Notes: generated from the sequence alone by a model not told the origin. A stretch of DNA of 64,000 nt from Nostoc foliaceum FACHB-393 (GCF_014698505.1 NZ_JACJTD010000015.1:1-64000), one strand, 5' to 3'. Shown: positions 45,422 through 54,850, counted from the stretch's first letter. Made by a program: numbers and translations.

Positions 45422-46747
45422 TCAACTTTGTATTTTCAGAATTTCCTTTAATTTATTCTCATAAAAAAATTCCTTTTCTCCCATAGCTGGAACTAAATCA
45501 GTTAGCCAAGTTGCTTTCTCGTCATAACGTGCAAAGAAAGGACGTTTACACCAATTAGGATCGCGTGCTTGCAAAAAAGAAAGTACAAATACTTTCTCGC
45601 CATAAATTTCAGTTACGCCATCCACTGCAACTTTACCCGGTAGTGCTGACATGACTGGGCCGCGAGCCGTGCGAGCTAACCCAGACACTTTTTGTATTGC
45701 TGCTTGATAAATTTCCCAAGCTCGAATAATTGGCACTTCAAAGTAATGTTTTGCTCCAGTATCTCGTTCCATAAACATATAGTAGGGAATGCAACCAAGG
45801 CGAACTTGTTCTTGCCACATTTGTATCCATACTTGCGGTGAATCATTAATTCCCCGCATGAGTGGCCCTTGGGTGCGAATCTGTGCGCCTGTACTACGAA
45901 TGCGTTGGAGCGCTGCTTGAGCAATTTCAGTTTTGATTTCTGTCCCATGATCGTAGTGTGCCATTATGGACAGATGTCTGCCTGAGCTAGTCACTTTCTC
46001 AAACAAACGCAAGATATCATCAGCATCTTCATCTGTAACAAAGCGATAAGGCCAGTAAGCTACCGATTTAGTACCAATGCGAATTGTCTGGATATGTTCA
46101 AAATCCGAATTTAGCAGTGGTTCAATGTATAAAGCTAGATGTTTAGCTTTCATGGTCATTGGATCTCCGCCAGTAATTAAAACATCTGTGACTTCTTGAT
46201 GTTGGCGGAGATACTCTTGGAAAAGACCTGATTCACGGGTAGCAAATTTCATTCCGTCCATCTTCACAAACTGGGGCCAACGGAAACAGAATGTGCAATA
46301 TGTGTGACAAGTTTGACCTGCTGTCGGAAAAATCAAGACTGTTTCGGGATATTTATGTTGAATTCCTGGTACTTGTTTTCCATCTAAAGTCGGAATATTA
46401 TGTTCTGCTTGTCCGCCTGGATGGGGATTGAGTTGCGATCGCATTGTATTTACTACCTGACGCAGTTCTTCTGGCGCAGAATTTTGCAGATGCCAAACAA
46501 CCTTGTCTAGAGATTCAGGAGCTAACATTTCTTTTTGAGGAAAGGTAAGGCGAAAGATGGGATCATCAGGAATTTTCTCCCAGTTAATTAGTTCCTCTAC
46601 TACGTAATTATTCACACGGAACGGCAATACTTGGGCAACTGCTTTCATTGCCAAGCGGTCTGCTGTTGAAAGTTTTTGCAGTTGCGGAAGCCGATCTATA
46701 TCTTTAATTTCATATAACTGAATTTTTTTAGGGTTAAGTTGCGACAT
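45422..46747 (-). CDS. KamA-family radical SAM aminomutase
   Basis: A 441-residue radical SAM protein. The cluster motif C147-x3-C151-x2-C154 (GQTCHTYCTFCFRWPQF) binds [4Fe-4S] and S-adenosylmethionine. LITGGDPMTMK (SAM site) and the PLP lysine in SALPGKVAVDG are also present, as in lysine 2,3-aminomutase and EpmB. The predicted chemistry is a PLP-dependent 1,2-amino shift; the substrate is not certain because no β-lysine pathway partner or EF-P modifying gene is adjacent. The C-terminal part (FYENKLKEIL) differs from clostridial KamA. Length and start look normal. Confidence 0.85.
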   Translation of the reverse strand: MSQLNPKKIQLYEIKDIDRLPQLQKLSTADRLAMKAVAQVLPFRVNNYVVEELINWEKIPDDPIFRLTFPQKEMLAPESLDKVVWHLQNSAPEELRQVVNTMRSQLNPHPGGQAEHNIPTLDGKQVPGIQHKYPETVLIFPTAGQTCHTYCTFCFRWPQFVKMDGMKFATRESGLFQEYLRQHQEVTDVLITGGDPMTMKAKHLALYIEPLLNSDFEHIQTIRIGTKSVAYWPYRFVTDEDADDILRLFEKVTSSGRHLSIMAHYDHGTEIKTEIAQAALQRIRSTGAQIRTQGPLMRGINDSPQVWIQMWQEQVRLGCIPYYMFMERDTGAKHYFEVPIIRAWEIYQAAIQKVSGLARTARGPVMSALPGKVAVDGVTEIYGEKVFVLSFLQARDPNWCKRPFFARYDEKATWLTDLVPAMGEKEFFYENKLKEILKIQS

Positions 46748-46971
46748 TTAATTATTATTTTAATTTAAATAAAAATACTTGAAGTATCTAGCAACTATAG
46801 TGACATTTTCGCAATAGTACGAGTCAGGTTGTTTTGAAAAATCTTCCAAACGATATAATTTGGCATAATGGCAATCCTTATAAAAAAAATCATGATCTTC
46901 AACAATAAGAAACTAATACACATTTATAAGAGTGCAATTAAATAGCATCATGATTCTTTTTAATTAACAGA

Positions 46972-49900
46972 TTAATCCTCAATAGCACCCAATTCTTTAA
47001 GTGTGTTTTTTTGTTCTTCGCCTAGACCAGATAGTCCCTTGATATTCATTCCTTCATAAGGTCTTTTTGACATCAGTGTTTTGATACACTCTCCAGTTTT
47101 GACATTCCATTGCTTAATAGCTCCATCCTGGGAACCACTATACAAAGTTCCATCCGAACTAAAGGTAACAGAACGAACCCAATTATTATGTCCTTGCAAA
47201 ATAATCAGACGTTTACCTGTGTCAACATCCCAAATTTCTATAGTGTGATTAACACAAGCACAGCCAATAATCTTACCATCAGGACTAAAAGCAACAGAAC
47301 GTATCCAATCATTATTGACTAAAGTTTTGCGACATTCGCCAGTCTGAACATCCCATAGCCGGACTGTTTTGTCATCACCGCCACTAGCTAATAACCCTCC
47401 AAATTGCCCTTGTGAAGGGAGAAGTGGGCTAAAAGCAACAGACCAAATTAGCATAGTATGTCCTTCTAAAACCCGAATACATTCCCCTGTATAAACATTC
47501 CATAGACGCAATGTTTTATCATCACTTCCACTAGCGAGGATTTCACCATCAGGGCTAAAACTGACAGACTGCACCCAATTTGTATGTCCCTGTAAAGTTT
47601 CAAAGCATTGGCCAGTCCGAATATTCCATAGCTTGATGTTGCAGTCAACACTACCACTAGCCAGAATTTGACCATCATGACTAAAAGCAATAGAGCGGAT
47701 GCGATCGCTATTTTGCAAAACTTTCACACACTGTCCACTCAGAGTATCCCAAAAGCGGATGGTTTGGTCATCGCCACCGCTAGCTAATAGTCCCCCAGGA
47801 AGCGGGCTAAAAGCAACAGACCAGAGGCGGCCAGCATGTCCTTCTAAAGTGCTGATACATTGGTCAGTCTGAACATCCCACAACCTAACGGTTTTATCAT
47901 CATTGCTACTAGCAATTATCTTCCCATCTGGACTTAGGGCTAGATCGTGTACCCAATTGGTGTATCCTTGCAAAATTTGAATACATTGATAAGTCTCGAT
48001 GTCCCAGAACCGAACGGTTTTGTCATAGCCACCACTGGCGAGTGTTTTCCCGTCAGGACTAAATGCAACAGACTGAATAGAATTACTATGCCCTTCTAAA
48101 GTTTTTAATAATTTCCCTGTTTCAACATTCCAGAGTTTCACAGTTTTGTCGTCGCTACAACTGGCCATGATTCCTCCTCCTTGTGCAGAGGGGATCGGAC
48201 TCAAGGCTATAGAATGAATCAAATTGGTGTGTCCTTCTAAAGTTTTTAATAACTTCCCCATTTGAACATCCCAGAGTTTCACAGTTTTGTCTTCGCTACA
48301 ACTAGCAAGTATTTCACCATCAGAACTAAAAACTACAGACTGGACTAATTTGGTGTGTCCCTCCAGAGTTTTCAAACATTTACCTGTTTTCACATCCCAT
48401 AACTTCACAGTTTGGTCAGCACTACCACTGGCGAGTATTTTTCCATCAGGGCTGAAGGCAACAGAACGAACGAAGTAGCTATGTCCCTTTAAAATTTTCC
48501 AGCATTGTTGGTTACTTAAATCCCAAAGTCTAATGGTTTTATCGCTACTAGCACTGGCGACAATTTTACCATCAGGACTAAAGGCAACAGACCTGACCCA
48601 GCTAGTATGTTCCTCAAGAGTCATGAGGTGTTTTTGGCTATCAACATCCCATAGTTTTACAGTATGGTCATCACTACTACTTACTAAAGTTTTACCATCG
48701 GGACTAAAAGCAACAGTTCTTACCCAGTTAGCATGTGCCTTCCAATGAAACAGTTGCTCACCATATGTAGCTTGCCAAAAGCTAATCCGACCATCAGCGT
48801 CACCTGTAGCGACAATTTCTCCATTTATAGGGTTAAATGCCACTGACAAAATACTATCGAATATTCCTGTAAATACAGACTTAGATAAGTCAGAGTAAGC
48901 AAAGTTGACATTATGCAATTTCACACTTATTAGGTATGCTTGCCATATCTTTAAATTGGAAAAATCACATCCATTTAAATCAATTCCCAGATGACAAAGG
49001 AGGTTAATAATATTACCACCAGCATAGCCAGATGTTAAAGGGGTGTTAACTTGTAGTAATTCTATGATTTTTAAGAGATGTTTTTTAATCCGATGTTTGT
49101 TGCCAAATGCATTAATTATTTTTTCAGCAACTGGTTCTAAAATTAAACGAATTTGGGCATTTCTAATCTTTCCTGGGGTTTGTGCTTTTAGTAAAGCATG
49201 GCTCTTTAATAAGGAAATATTTTCTAGATTAATTTCGGAAATAATTTCTTCGCAAACTTGGTTAACAAATTGGCTAATTATATATTCCATAACCACAGCT
49301 TGAAGCATGAATTTCGCCAAACCCTTCTCGTTAAAAATTAGCGATCGCCGTCGTAGTGATTCTAAAGCTTCAATTAATTCTGGTTGTGATGTCGTTGTAA
49401 TAATATCTGCTTGTAATTCTACAAAAGAAGTGGGTTTGCAATTAATTCCTAGCCAGTATAAGATTTCTTTTTCTAAACTTGATAGTCGATTAAACTGTTG
49501 TTCTAATAGATTGCGTATATCTCCAAATAGCACGGAAACATCACAACTAATGAACTCTGATATATTGCTGCCAAAAACTTCTTGAATTGTATTACAAACG
49601 ATTTTTAAAGCTAAAGGATTACCTGCGTATTGATTAATTAATTTGTTCCAGTCCTTTTCTGAACCTAAAAAATTACCTTTACCCACAAATATGCTTTTTG
49701 CGGCGATATTTTCTAGCCCACTTAGCTGTAAGGATTGAACTTTAAGATTGTTTCCTTCTAGGGTGACAATTTCTTTGGGACTTTCACGACTGGTTAAGAC
49801 TAAACAACTTTGATGAGGCACTTCCCCAAATTGGCGGAAAAGTTCTCCATATTCTTCATATCCTTCTCGATATTGTCCAACATAATCACCTCCAAGCAGG

Positions 49901-50526
49901 ACTGACTCTACATTATCTAGTACCAATAAACAGCGATGTCTCCGCAAATAGGCAATCAATTGTGAAATTCCTACTTCTTTAGGCTCATTCCTTTTGGAGA
50001 AAAACTCAATCAGGTCTGCAAAAATCTCCTTAACAGAGGGTGCATGACGTAGCGATCGCCAGATAACATACTCAAACTGTTCCTGAATTTTCTGTGCCAG
50101 TTTGATAGATAACGCTGTTTTGCCAATTCCCCCCATCCCAAATATGGCTATAAGCCGACAACGATCTTTGTTTACCCATTGCTCTAGAACGTCTAACTCC
50201 GACTCACGCCCAAAGAAAACGGGGACATCCGGCGCTTCGCCAAAATCATAACAGGATGAAGCATTAACTACTGTTGATAACTGATATCTTTCCTGGAAGA
50301 TACTCCTGATCACCTCTAATTTCCCAGGAGTACTCCCAGCAATGTCAAACTTTTGGTAAACCGAACCAAGCCGCTTCCGCACTGCTGCTGCACTAATTTC
50401 AAGAGTGGTTGCAATAGACTCTGCCGTTTGGCCAGCTAAAGCTAGAAGTAAGGCACTTACCTCAGCTTCAGATACATTGTGTTCAGCTGCAACCGCTCTC
50501 AAGAAACTTTCAGGAATTTCCGTCAT
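46972..50526 (-). CDS. NB-ARC/WD40 (NLR-like STAND) protein
   Basis: A protein of 1184 residues from the ATG preceded by GGAGA (50526). Residues about 1-85 form a LuxR-like helix-turn-helix (SEAEVSALLLALAGQTAESIATTLEISAAAVRKRL). The NB-ARC ATPase (about 110-400) has Walker A GMGGIGKTA and Walker B LLVLDNVES. A helical region follows, then 14 WD40 blades (about 545-1150), enough for two propellers. The end GLSGLGEEQKNTLKELGAIED recurs in such Nostoc proteins. The domain order is that of bacterial STAND/NLR-like sensors: propellers sense, NB-ARC oligomerises, and the N-terminus signals. The trigger is unknown. Three blades carry short Pro/Gly-rich insertions (blades 6, 9, 12). Confidence 0.88.
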   Translation of the reverse strand: MTEIPESFLRAVAAEHNVSEAEVSALLLALAGQTAESIATTLEISAAAVRKRLGSVYQKFDIAGSTPGKLEVIRSIFQERYQLSTVVNASSCYDFGEAPDVPVFFGRESELDVLEQWVNKDRCRLIAIFGMGGIGKTALSIKLAQKIQEQFEYVIWRSLRHAPSVKEIFADLIEFFSKRNEPKEVGISQLIAYLRRHRCLLVLDNVESVLLGGDYVGQYREGYEEYGELFRQFGEVPHQSCLVLTSRESPKEIVTLEGNNLKVQSLQLSGLENIAAKSIFVGKGNFLGSEKDWNKLINQYAGNPLALKIVCNTIQEVFGSNISEFISCDVSVLFGDIRNLLEQQFNRLSSLEKEILYWLGINCKPTSFVELQADIITTTSQPELIEALESLRRRSLIFNEKGLAKFMLQAVVMEYIISQFVNQVCEEIISEINLENISLLKSHALLKAQTPGKIRNAQIRLILEPVAEKIINAFGNKHRIKKHLLKIIELLQVNTPLTSGYAGGNIINLLCHLGIDLNGCDFSNLKIWQAYLISVKLHNVNFAYSDLSKSVFTGIFDSILSVAFNPINGEIVATGDADGRISFWQATYGEQLFHWKAHANWVRTVAFSPDGKTLVSSSDDHTVKLWDVDSQKHLMTLEEHTSWVRSVAFSPDGKIVASASSDKTIRLWDLSNQQCWKILKGHSYFVRSVAFSPDGKILASGSADQTVKLWDVKTGKCLKTLEGHTKLVQSVVFSSDGEILASCSEDKTVKLWDVQMGKLLKTLEGHTNLIHSIALSPIPSAQGGGIMASCSDDKTVKLWNVETGKLLKTLEGHSNSIQSVAFSPDGKTLASGGYDKTVRFWDIETYQCIQILQGYTNWVHDLALSPDGKIIASSNDDKTVRLWDVQTDQCISTLEGHAGRLWSVAFSPLPGGLLASGGDDQTIRFWDTLSGQCVKVLQNSDRIRSIAFSHDGQILASGSVDCNIKLWNIRTGQCFETLQGHTNWVQSVSFSPDGEILASGSDDKTLRLWNVYTGECIRVLEGHTMLIWSVAFSPLLPSQGQFGGLLASGGDDKTVRLWDVQTGECRKTLVNNDWIRSVAFSPDGKIIGCACVNHTIEIWDVDTGKRLIILQGHNNWVRSVTFSSDGTLYSGSQDGAIKQWNVKTGECIKTLMSKRPYEGMNIKGLSGLGEEQKNTLKELGAIED

Positions 50527-50950
50527 GAAGTAAATTTCTCCAGCCAAAACTATTTATCGATATGTGAGGTAGATGTGAGGTATATTTCTATTGCTTTATA
50601 CAGTCATGTCTCTTCCCTTAACCGAACCGTATTGGGAGAGGGTGGGGGTTAGGTCTGTATTGGACTCAACCGCAACCTCTATAAATTTATTTATAAGGTT
50701 TCCCAGTCTCTAGTCCTGCGCGTTAGCGTAGCCCGTCGTAGACATCGCCTAGCATTTTACAGAAAAGCGTATTGACAAGACACTACTAACTATACTCTAA
50801 ATTACCAACTTGTCAATTTAGTTTATCAACTAGATTGACAATGTTAATAAAGTAAATGTAGAATCTATAACAATAAATGTAAAATCGATAACAAATTAGG
50901 TGTGAACCGCGAGGATAGCTGAAGTAACTAGCACTGAGGTACCCCACACT
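50527..50950. other. Divergent intergenic region with repeats
   Basis: 424 bp. It includes the dispersed ACCGTATTGGG sequence (50628 on), a GCGTTAGCGTAGCCCGTCG repeat end (50729-50758), and a 21-bp direct repeat at 50854-50895 just upstream of the rightward gene. Confidence 0.55.
50854..50895 (+). promoter_or_regulatory. 21-bp direct repeat, possible operator
   Basis: AAATGTAGAATCTATAACAA and AAATGTAAAATCGATAACAA follow each other with a 21-bp period, two turns of the helix, ending 55 bp before the ATG of the next gene. It may bind a dimeric regulator; this is inference. Confidence 0.4.
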
Positions 50951-51340
50951 ATGCCAACACCTGAAACTTCAAATTCTGCTCAGGAATTATTTGAGTTGCT
51001 TGAAAAAGATATTCTTGCCTGTCACACTTGCAAGGATGGAATAATTGAAGTGACTATCCGCAAGATTGGAACCGAAGAGTTTGAACTGCGTGTCATCTCT
51101 TTCCGAGGTTCTTTTCGTTGCGTTCATGCGGATCTAAATAGGTATTTAGAGGAGTTACCGACAGATACAACAGATACGCAAAGTCAGGTATCTATCTATC
51201 GCGATCGCTTTCGAGTGGGATTGAGAGAATTGTTAAAGAAGGGGTTTGGACTACTCAGACTGGACTTTTCTCGATGCAAGAAGGGAAATACCGCGCCGAT
51301 ATTTGGCTGGATGGTATCTGAATTGTTGGATAGGGACTGA
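50951..51340 (+). CDS. Conserved-looking small protein, unknown function
   Basis: A 129-residue soluble protein with no signal peptide. The N-terminal helix (SAQELFELLEKDI) is followed by CHTCKDGIIEVTIRKIGTEEFELRVISF, a β-meander, then a helix-rich region and CKKGNTAPIFGWMVSELL. I do not recognise a family. It is divergent from the NLR-like gene, so the two could be functionally linked as in many STAND loci, but direction and spacing do not prove it. A terminator follows at 51494. Confidence 0.5.
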   Translation: MPTPETSNSAQELFELLEKDILACHTCKDGIIEVTIRKIGTEEFELRVISFRGSFRCVHADLNRYLEELPTDTTDTQSQVSIYRDRFRVGLRELLKKGFGLLRLDFSRCKKGNTAPIFGWMVSELLDRD

Positions 51341-51493
51341 GTTTGGTTGTTTTTTGTTGATTATTCTAACTATTAATCAACAACAGCCACTGATTTCACC
51401 TCAAGGTTTAGAGAAACAGTAAAAAATTGTTTTCGTTATTGGGGTTAACAAGTGAATAGTTTCCCAGCCCAAGAGAGTCTAGAAAAAGACTAC

Positions 51494-51547
51494 AGCAGGG
51501 TTGATATAGTGCTTATTGGTACTACATCAACCCTGTTATTTTTTTAT
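51494..51547 (+). terminator. Strong rho-independent terminator
   Basis: CAGGGTTGAT and ATCAACCCTG form a 10-bp stem around a second small stem (GTGC/GTAC), followed by TTATTTTTTTATT. It lies 21 bp before the start of the next gene, so it might also act as an attenuator for that gene. Confidence 0.8.
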
Positions 51548-51567
51548 TCAACTATCAGGAGAAAAAT

Positions 51568-51798
51568 ATGACTACAAATCGTCACAGCTTGTTATTTCGT
51601 TTGACATCCAAGTTCATTAAATATTTTTTATTGGCATTATTTGGTCTAGCGATCGCTTACGTTTTATCAGCTATCTTCGGAGGATCGCATATTGCTATGA
51701 GTCTACTACCCTTTATTTTATATTGGATTATTTTTCGGTGTGGACTTGTTCTCCTTTGCTTAATATTGACGACAGTAATTTTTGAATCTGTTCGTTAA
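51568..51798 (+). CDS. Small two-helix membrane protein
   Basis: A 76-residue protein with a basic start (MTTNRHSLLFRLTSKFIK) and two hydrophobic helices (about 18-38 and 45-70). CAGGAG lies eight bases before the ATG, so translation is likely. I do not recognise a family. The terminator just upstream separates it from the preceding gene. Confidence 0.55.
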   Translation: MTTNRHSLLFRLTSKFIKYFLLALFGLAIAYVLSAIFGGSHIAMSLLPFILYWIIFRCGLVLLCLILTTVIFESVR

Positions 51799-52038
51799 AA
51801 TCTCACAAATAATATTCGACTTTCACATCTTGCATCATTCTCAACTAATATCCTTTTTCACTCTAAATGAACAATATTGCTTCTAGTACACTGTGGTGGA
51901 AGCTTGCTTACCCTTAACAATTGCTTTCACCCCTTGTTTCCTTAATAGAGATGATAGCTGGCTGTATTCGTGCTGTACTAATGTGAAAGTTTGAATTCCT
52001 TTGCAAAGTTTTTTAGAACCGTGAAAAAAATCCTTTGT

Positions 52039-52063
52039 AGAGACGGCGATTTATCGCGTCTCT
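52039..52063. repeat. Dispersed GAGACG hairpin
   Basis: AGAGACGGCGA and TCGCGTCTCT form a stem with one bulged G; same family as the hairpins at 9080-9102 and 32768-32794. Confidence 0.6.
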
Positions 52064-52173
52064 TTCCTTAAGCAAACCGTATTGAAAGTGCTAAAGCTAG
52101 TTTTGAGGGTTTGTTGTAAGCACTTTAGTGGTTAGAAGATAAGAATAAGAACTAAAGTCCTTACGACGAACTT

Positions 52174-52272
52174 ACTTATACTGATTACCTGTGAAGTTGC
52201 ATAGAACAAGTGGCAAAATTTCATTGTCTCACCAAGCCTGATTTGGTGGAGTTTCTTAGAGAATTGGTATTA
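52174..52272. mobile_element. Dispersed element ending in AATTGGTATTA (copy 1)
   Basis: Begins ACTTATACTGATTACCTGTG, continues AAGTTGCATAGAACAAG and ends AGAGAATTGGTATTA. The copy at 56590-56693 matches at both ends, with a more divergent middle. The end is the complement of the TAATACCAATT sequence seen near 32729. This behaves like a small non-autonomous element. Confidence 0.6.
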
Positions 52273-52517
52273 TCCATCAAAAAGCCGGTCGTGAAAACCG
52301 GGTTTTGAAGCGTAAACAATGGGGCTATATTCCCCGAAGGTTATTTATAGAGGTTAAGTATAATATCGATGCTTTAATATGTACTACCACCCCAATGATA
52401 TCGATTCCAGAAAATTAGTTAAGAATTTTTGCATAGCCTTTATCTTCCAAAATACAGCAAGCAACTGGCAGCCTCAGCGTGTAGGATTGAGAAATATTAA
52501 TTTTCTGAATTTTGCTG

Positions 52518-52622
52518 ATGAATAATGCATTTGGTAGCTGGCAAGAATGGCTAACAGTATTCGCCTATCTAGGTTTTACGGTCTTTATTATCTGGTGTGT
52601 GTTTACCGCCGAGAAGAATTAA
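52518..52622 (+). CDS. Small single-helix membrane protein (34 aa)
   Basis: A 34-residue frame: MNNAFGSWQEW, one hydrophobic helix (LTVFAYLGFTVFIIWCVF), then TAEKN. Its 3' end overlaps by 20 bp the end of the convergent gene. No good ribosome-binding site is seen. Composition suits a membrane-complex subunit, but I cannot name it. Confidence 0.4.
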   Translation: MNNAFGSWQEWLTVFAYLGFTVFIIWCVFTAEKN

Positions 52623-52926
52623 AAAAGCTGCATATCATCTCACCAGGGTCGTTTTGCTCAAAGGGCAAAATTGTTCCACTTTGTTGAATCTTGACTCGTT
52701 CCCGACAATTATAAACCTCAGTGGGTCTTTTTACTCCATCTACACTAATGGTTGCCCTGTATTCCCAATAATTTTTAGCACTTCGGTTGATACTGAGAAT
52801 GCAAATCTTGTGATGTAGCCCCTCGTAAACATTGTAATTGCGGCATACAGATGCAAAAGCTGGGTGTGCTACGCTTACGAATAGTATCATAAATAACACA
52901 AAAGCTACGGTTTTTATGTTGTTCAT
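52603..52926 (-). CDS. Small secreted protein with four cysteines
   Basis: A 107-residue protein with a clear Sec signal peptide (MNNIKTVAFVLFMILFVSVAHPAFA, cleavage after AFA) and a short mature β-rich domain with four cysteines (SVCRN, KICIL, YNCRE, MICSF), likely two disulfides. I do not recognise a family. It ends against the convergent 34-residue frame. Confidence 0.55.
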   Translation of the reverse strand: MNNIKTVAFVLFMILFVSVAHPAFASVCRNYNVYEGLHHKICILSINRSAKNYWEYRATISVDGVKRPTEVYNCRERVKIQQSGTILPFEQNDPGEMICSFFNSSRR

Positions 52927-53213
52927 AAAAAATTATTTAACATTACATTATTTGGAAATATTATTAAATATTTAAACCCTTTGAGTTGAACCATGCCTAA
53001 ACACCTCCTCAACTTTGAGGGTAAACATCCAGTCCGTCTGTTCATGTACCATACCCTAAGACCAATTCTTAATACCTACGGGAAACTGCGTCTATGTAAT
53101 TGAGAAAGTCAGATTACATCTGGCTGGGTTTCCTACCATTTGTATCTGTAGTCTTATTTTGGAGAATTGACATAACATATGTGCAAAAAAAGCCAGTCTT
53201 AAGGACAATAAAA

Positions 53214-53987
53214 TTGCGAATAAAAACAAATTTCGAGCAATCTGAGATTATACGCTGTTTTGCGGCAGTACTGCTTTTCGGTCAAGTGTGGCTACATTTT
53301 CTCCAGGGAAAAACTTACTATCGCAAGATTCTGCAACATCTGGTTACTGCTGGGCCAGGTTCTATCTCTCCAGTTCTGCTTGTCAGCGGTTTTGCAGGAA
53401 TGATTTTTACTATTCAGACAGCGAGGGAATTAGTGCGATTTGGTGCTGTCAATGCTGTGGGAGGTGCTTTTGCCTTAGCTTTTTGCAGAGAATTAGCTCC
53501 AATTTTGACCGCTAGTATTATGGCGGGACAAGTAGGTTCTGCTTTTGCAGCAGAAATAGGTGCAATGCGAGTCACAGAGCAAATTGATGCACTTTATATG
53601 CTCAAAACTGATCCAATTGATTATCTAGTACTTCCTAGAGTAATTGCTTGTTGTTTGATGGTGCCTTTGATGACGATTTTGGCTTTAGTTACAGGCATCA
53701 TCGGCGGAGTTTTTGCTGCTTCACAGTTTTACAAAATTATTCCCGAAATATTTTTAGAATCAGTCAGAAATTTTTTAGAACCATCAGATTTGTTTATTAT
53801 TTTGCTAAAAGGGTTTATTTTTGGAGTGCTGGTTGCTGTGATTGGCTGTAGTTGGGGTTTAACTACTAAAGGAGGAGCAAAGGAAGTAGGAGAATCTGCA
53901 ACCAAAGCAGTTGTTACTAGTTGGGTATCAATTTTTATCATGGATTTTTTCCTTTCTCTACTGCTGTTTGAACAGCCTGCATTTTGA
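53214..53987 (+). CDS. MlaE-type ABC transporter permease
   Basis: A 257-residue inner-membrane permease of the MlaE/Ycf63 family, part of MCE lipid transport systems. It has five or six helices, the AFAAEIGAMRVTEQIDALYMLKTDPIDYLVLPRVIA signature stretch, and TTKGGAKEVGESATKAVV near the end. The TTG start is preceded by AAGGA at eight bases and gives the length normal for the family; the frame is open back to a TTG at 53100, which would add an untypical hydrophobic stretch. No ATPase or MCE-domain partner is adjacent, so partners must be elsewhere. Confidence 0.85.
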   Translation: MRIKTNFEQSEIIRCFAAVLLFGQVWLHFLQGKTYYRKILQHLVTAGPGSISPVLLVSGFAGMIFTIQTARELVRFGAVNAVGGAFALAFCRELAPILTASIMAGQVGSAFAAEIGAMRVTEQIDALYMLKTDPIDYLVLPRVIACCLMVPLMTILALVTGIIGGVFAASQFYKIIPEIFLESVRNFLEPSDLFIILLKGFIFGVLVAVIGCSWGLTTKGGAKEVGESATKAVVTSWVSIFIMDFFLSLLLFEQPAF

Positions 53988-54007
53988 ACCCAAGTATTAA
54001 AGAACAA

Positions 54008-54038
54008 GATTCCCGGCTTTTTTAAGAAGCCGGGAATC
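54008..54038. terminator. Hairpin after MlaE permease
   Basis: GATTCCCGGCTT and AAGCCGGGAATC form a perfect 12-bp stem with a 7-base loop 20 bp after the permease stop. It lacks a U-tract in the rightward direction. A GTACCCCTACGGGGAAGC repeat with a TACGCGTAGCGTCTC end follows at about 54100-54138. Confidence 0.6.
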
Positions 54039-54171
54039 GGAGGTAAAAAGGAAGTTGTGGGTAAGTAATACTGGTTCTGAAGCGTTGGTGCGGCCCACCG
54101 TACCCCTACGGGGAAGCAAGCTACGCGTAGCGTCTCCTAGAGAAGGCATCGCTAGCCTTTTTGGGTATACT

Positions 54172-54621
54172 TCAAAACGTTAGCGAAATTTGGGAATATA
54201 TTAACTTGTAGATTAGCGCACCCAAGGCCAAACCTGTCAATGAAAAGATAGATGCAGTCCAAAAGGCTAACCCTTCCCTAAGACCTGCTATTTGAAAATC
54301 TATCCTGACTAATATGGTCGCCGAAATGATCAGTAAAGTATCAAGAAATATCCGAAACCAGGCAATCATAATAAAAAATAAGAAAGCTGCTAAGACGGCA
54401 ACGCCAAAAGACCTAGTATTTGATTTAAGCAAAATACTGAAGTAATATGTCATTTTCGGCCAGGGAGTGGTCAGTGTTATTATTAAAATCAAGATAGCAA
54501 CCACAGTCACCAGCCACACAAACAGAGGAGCACGCGTTTCAGATATTACCCAGCCCAAAGTACTGTAACTCAGCAGTACTAGCGCCAGGGACACCCAAGG
54601 AACTCTTTTCAAAATTAGCAT
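54172..54621 (-). CDS. Four-helix membrane protein, unknown function
   Basis: A 149-residue hydrophobic protein with about four membrane helices (about 8-28, 32-52, 72-95, 118-142) and few charged residues. No motif is recognised. It is convergent with the MlaE permease and separate from the PhoD gene. Confidence 0.55.
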   Translation of the reverse strand: MLILKRVPWVSLALVLLSYSTLGWVISETRAPLFVWLVTVVAILILIITLTTPWPKMTYYFSILLKSNTRSFGVAVLAAFLFFIMIAWFRIFLDTLLIISATILVRIDFQIAGLREGLAFWTASIFSLTGLALGALIYKLIYSQISLTF

Positions 54622-54775
54622 GGGTTGATATTCCTAGTACGGGGTCAAGGTCTTATTCCATTACTGAATTTTATAACTCAGCCTTCGCATAATCCGAACT
54701 CGATGCGTGATTCAATCATACCGTCATCCAGCAGCGCAGATTTTTTCTTCTTTAATATCTCAGCAAAGAAACAAC

Positions 54776-54828
54776 ATAGCCAGCAAACAGAGTAAAAAAT
54801 TGCGTAATTACTCTATCTAACTGGCTAT
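54776..54828 (-). terminator. Long imperfect hairpin after phoD
   Basis: On the minus strand ATAGCCAG and CTGGCTAT pair around an inner AGAGTAA/TTACTCT-type stem, 23 bp after the phosphatase stop. A possible terminator. Confidence 0.45.
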
Positions 54829-54850
54829 ATTCCGCTCCACTTGTAGTAAC

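Larger units (their letters stand above)
51799..52517. other. Repeat-bearing intergenic region
   Basis: 719 bp with no credible gene above 34 codons. It contains the hairpin repeat at 52039-52063 and a 99-bp element at 52174-52272 that recurs at 56590-56693. Confidence 0.55.

Noticed and set aside
47000..48850. Tandem DNA repeats that could be an array
   Set aside because: They encode WD40 blades of one protein.
53100..53213. N-terminal extension of the MlaE permease
   Set aside because: It starts at TTG without a ribosome-binding site and makes the protein longer than the family; the TTG at 53214 has AAGGA and gives normal length.
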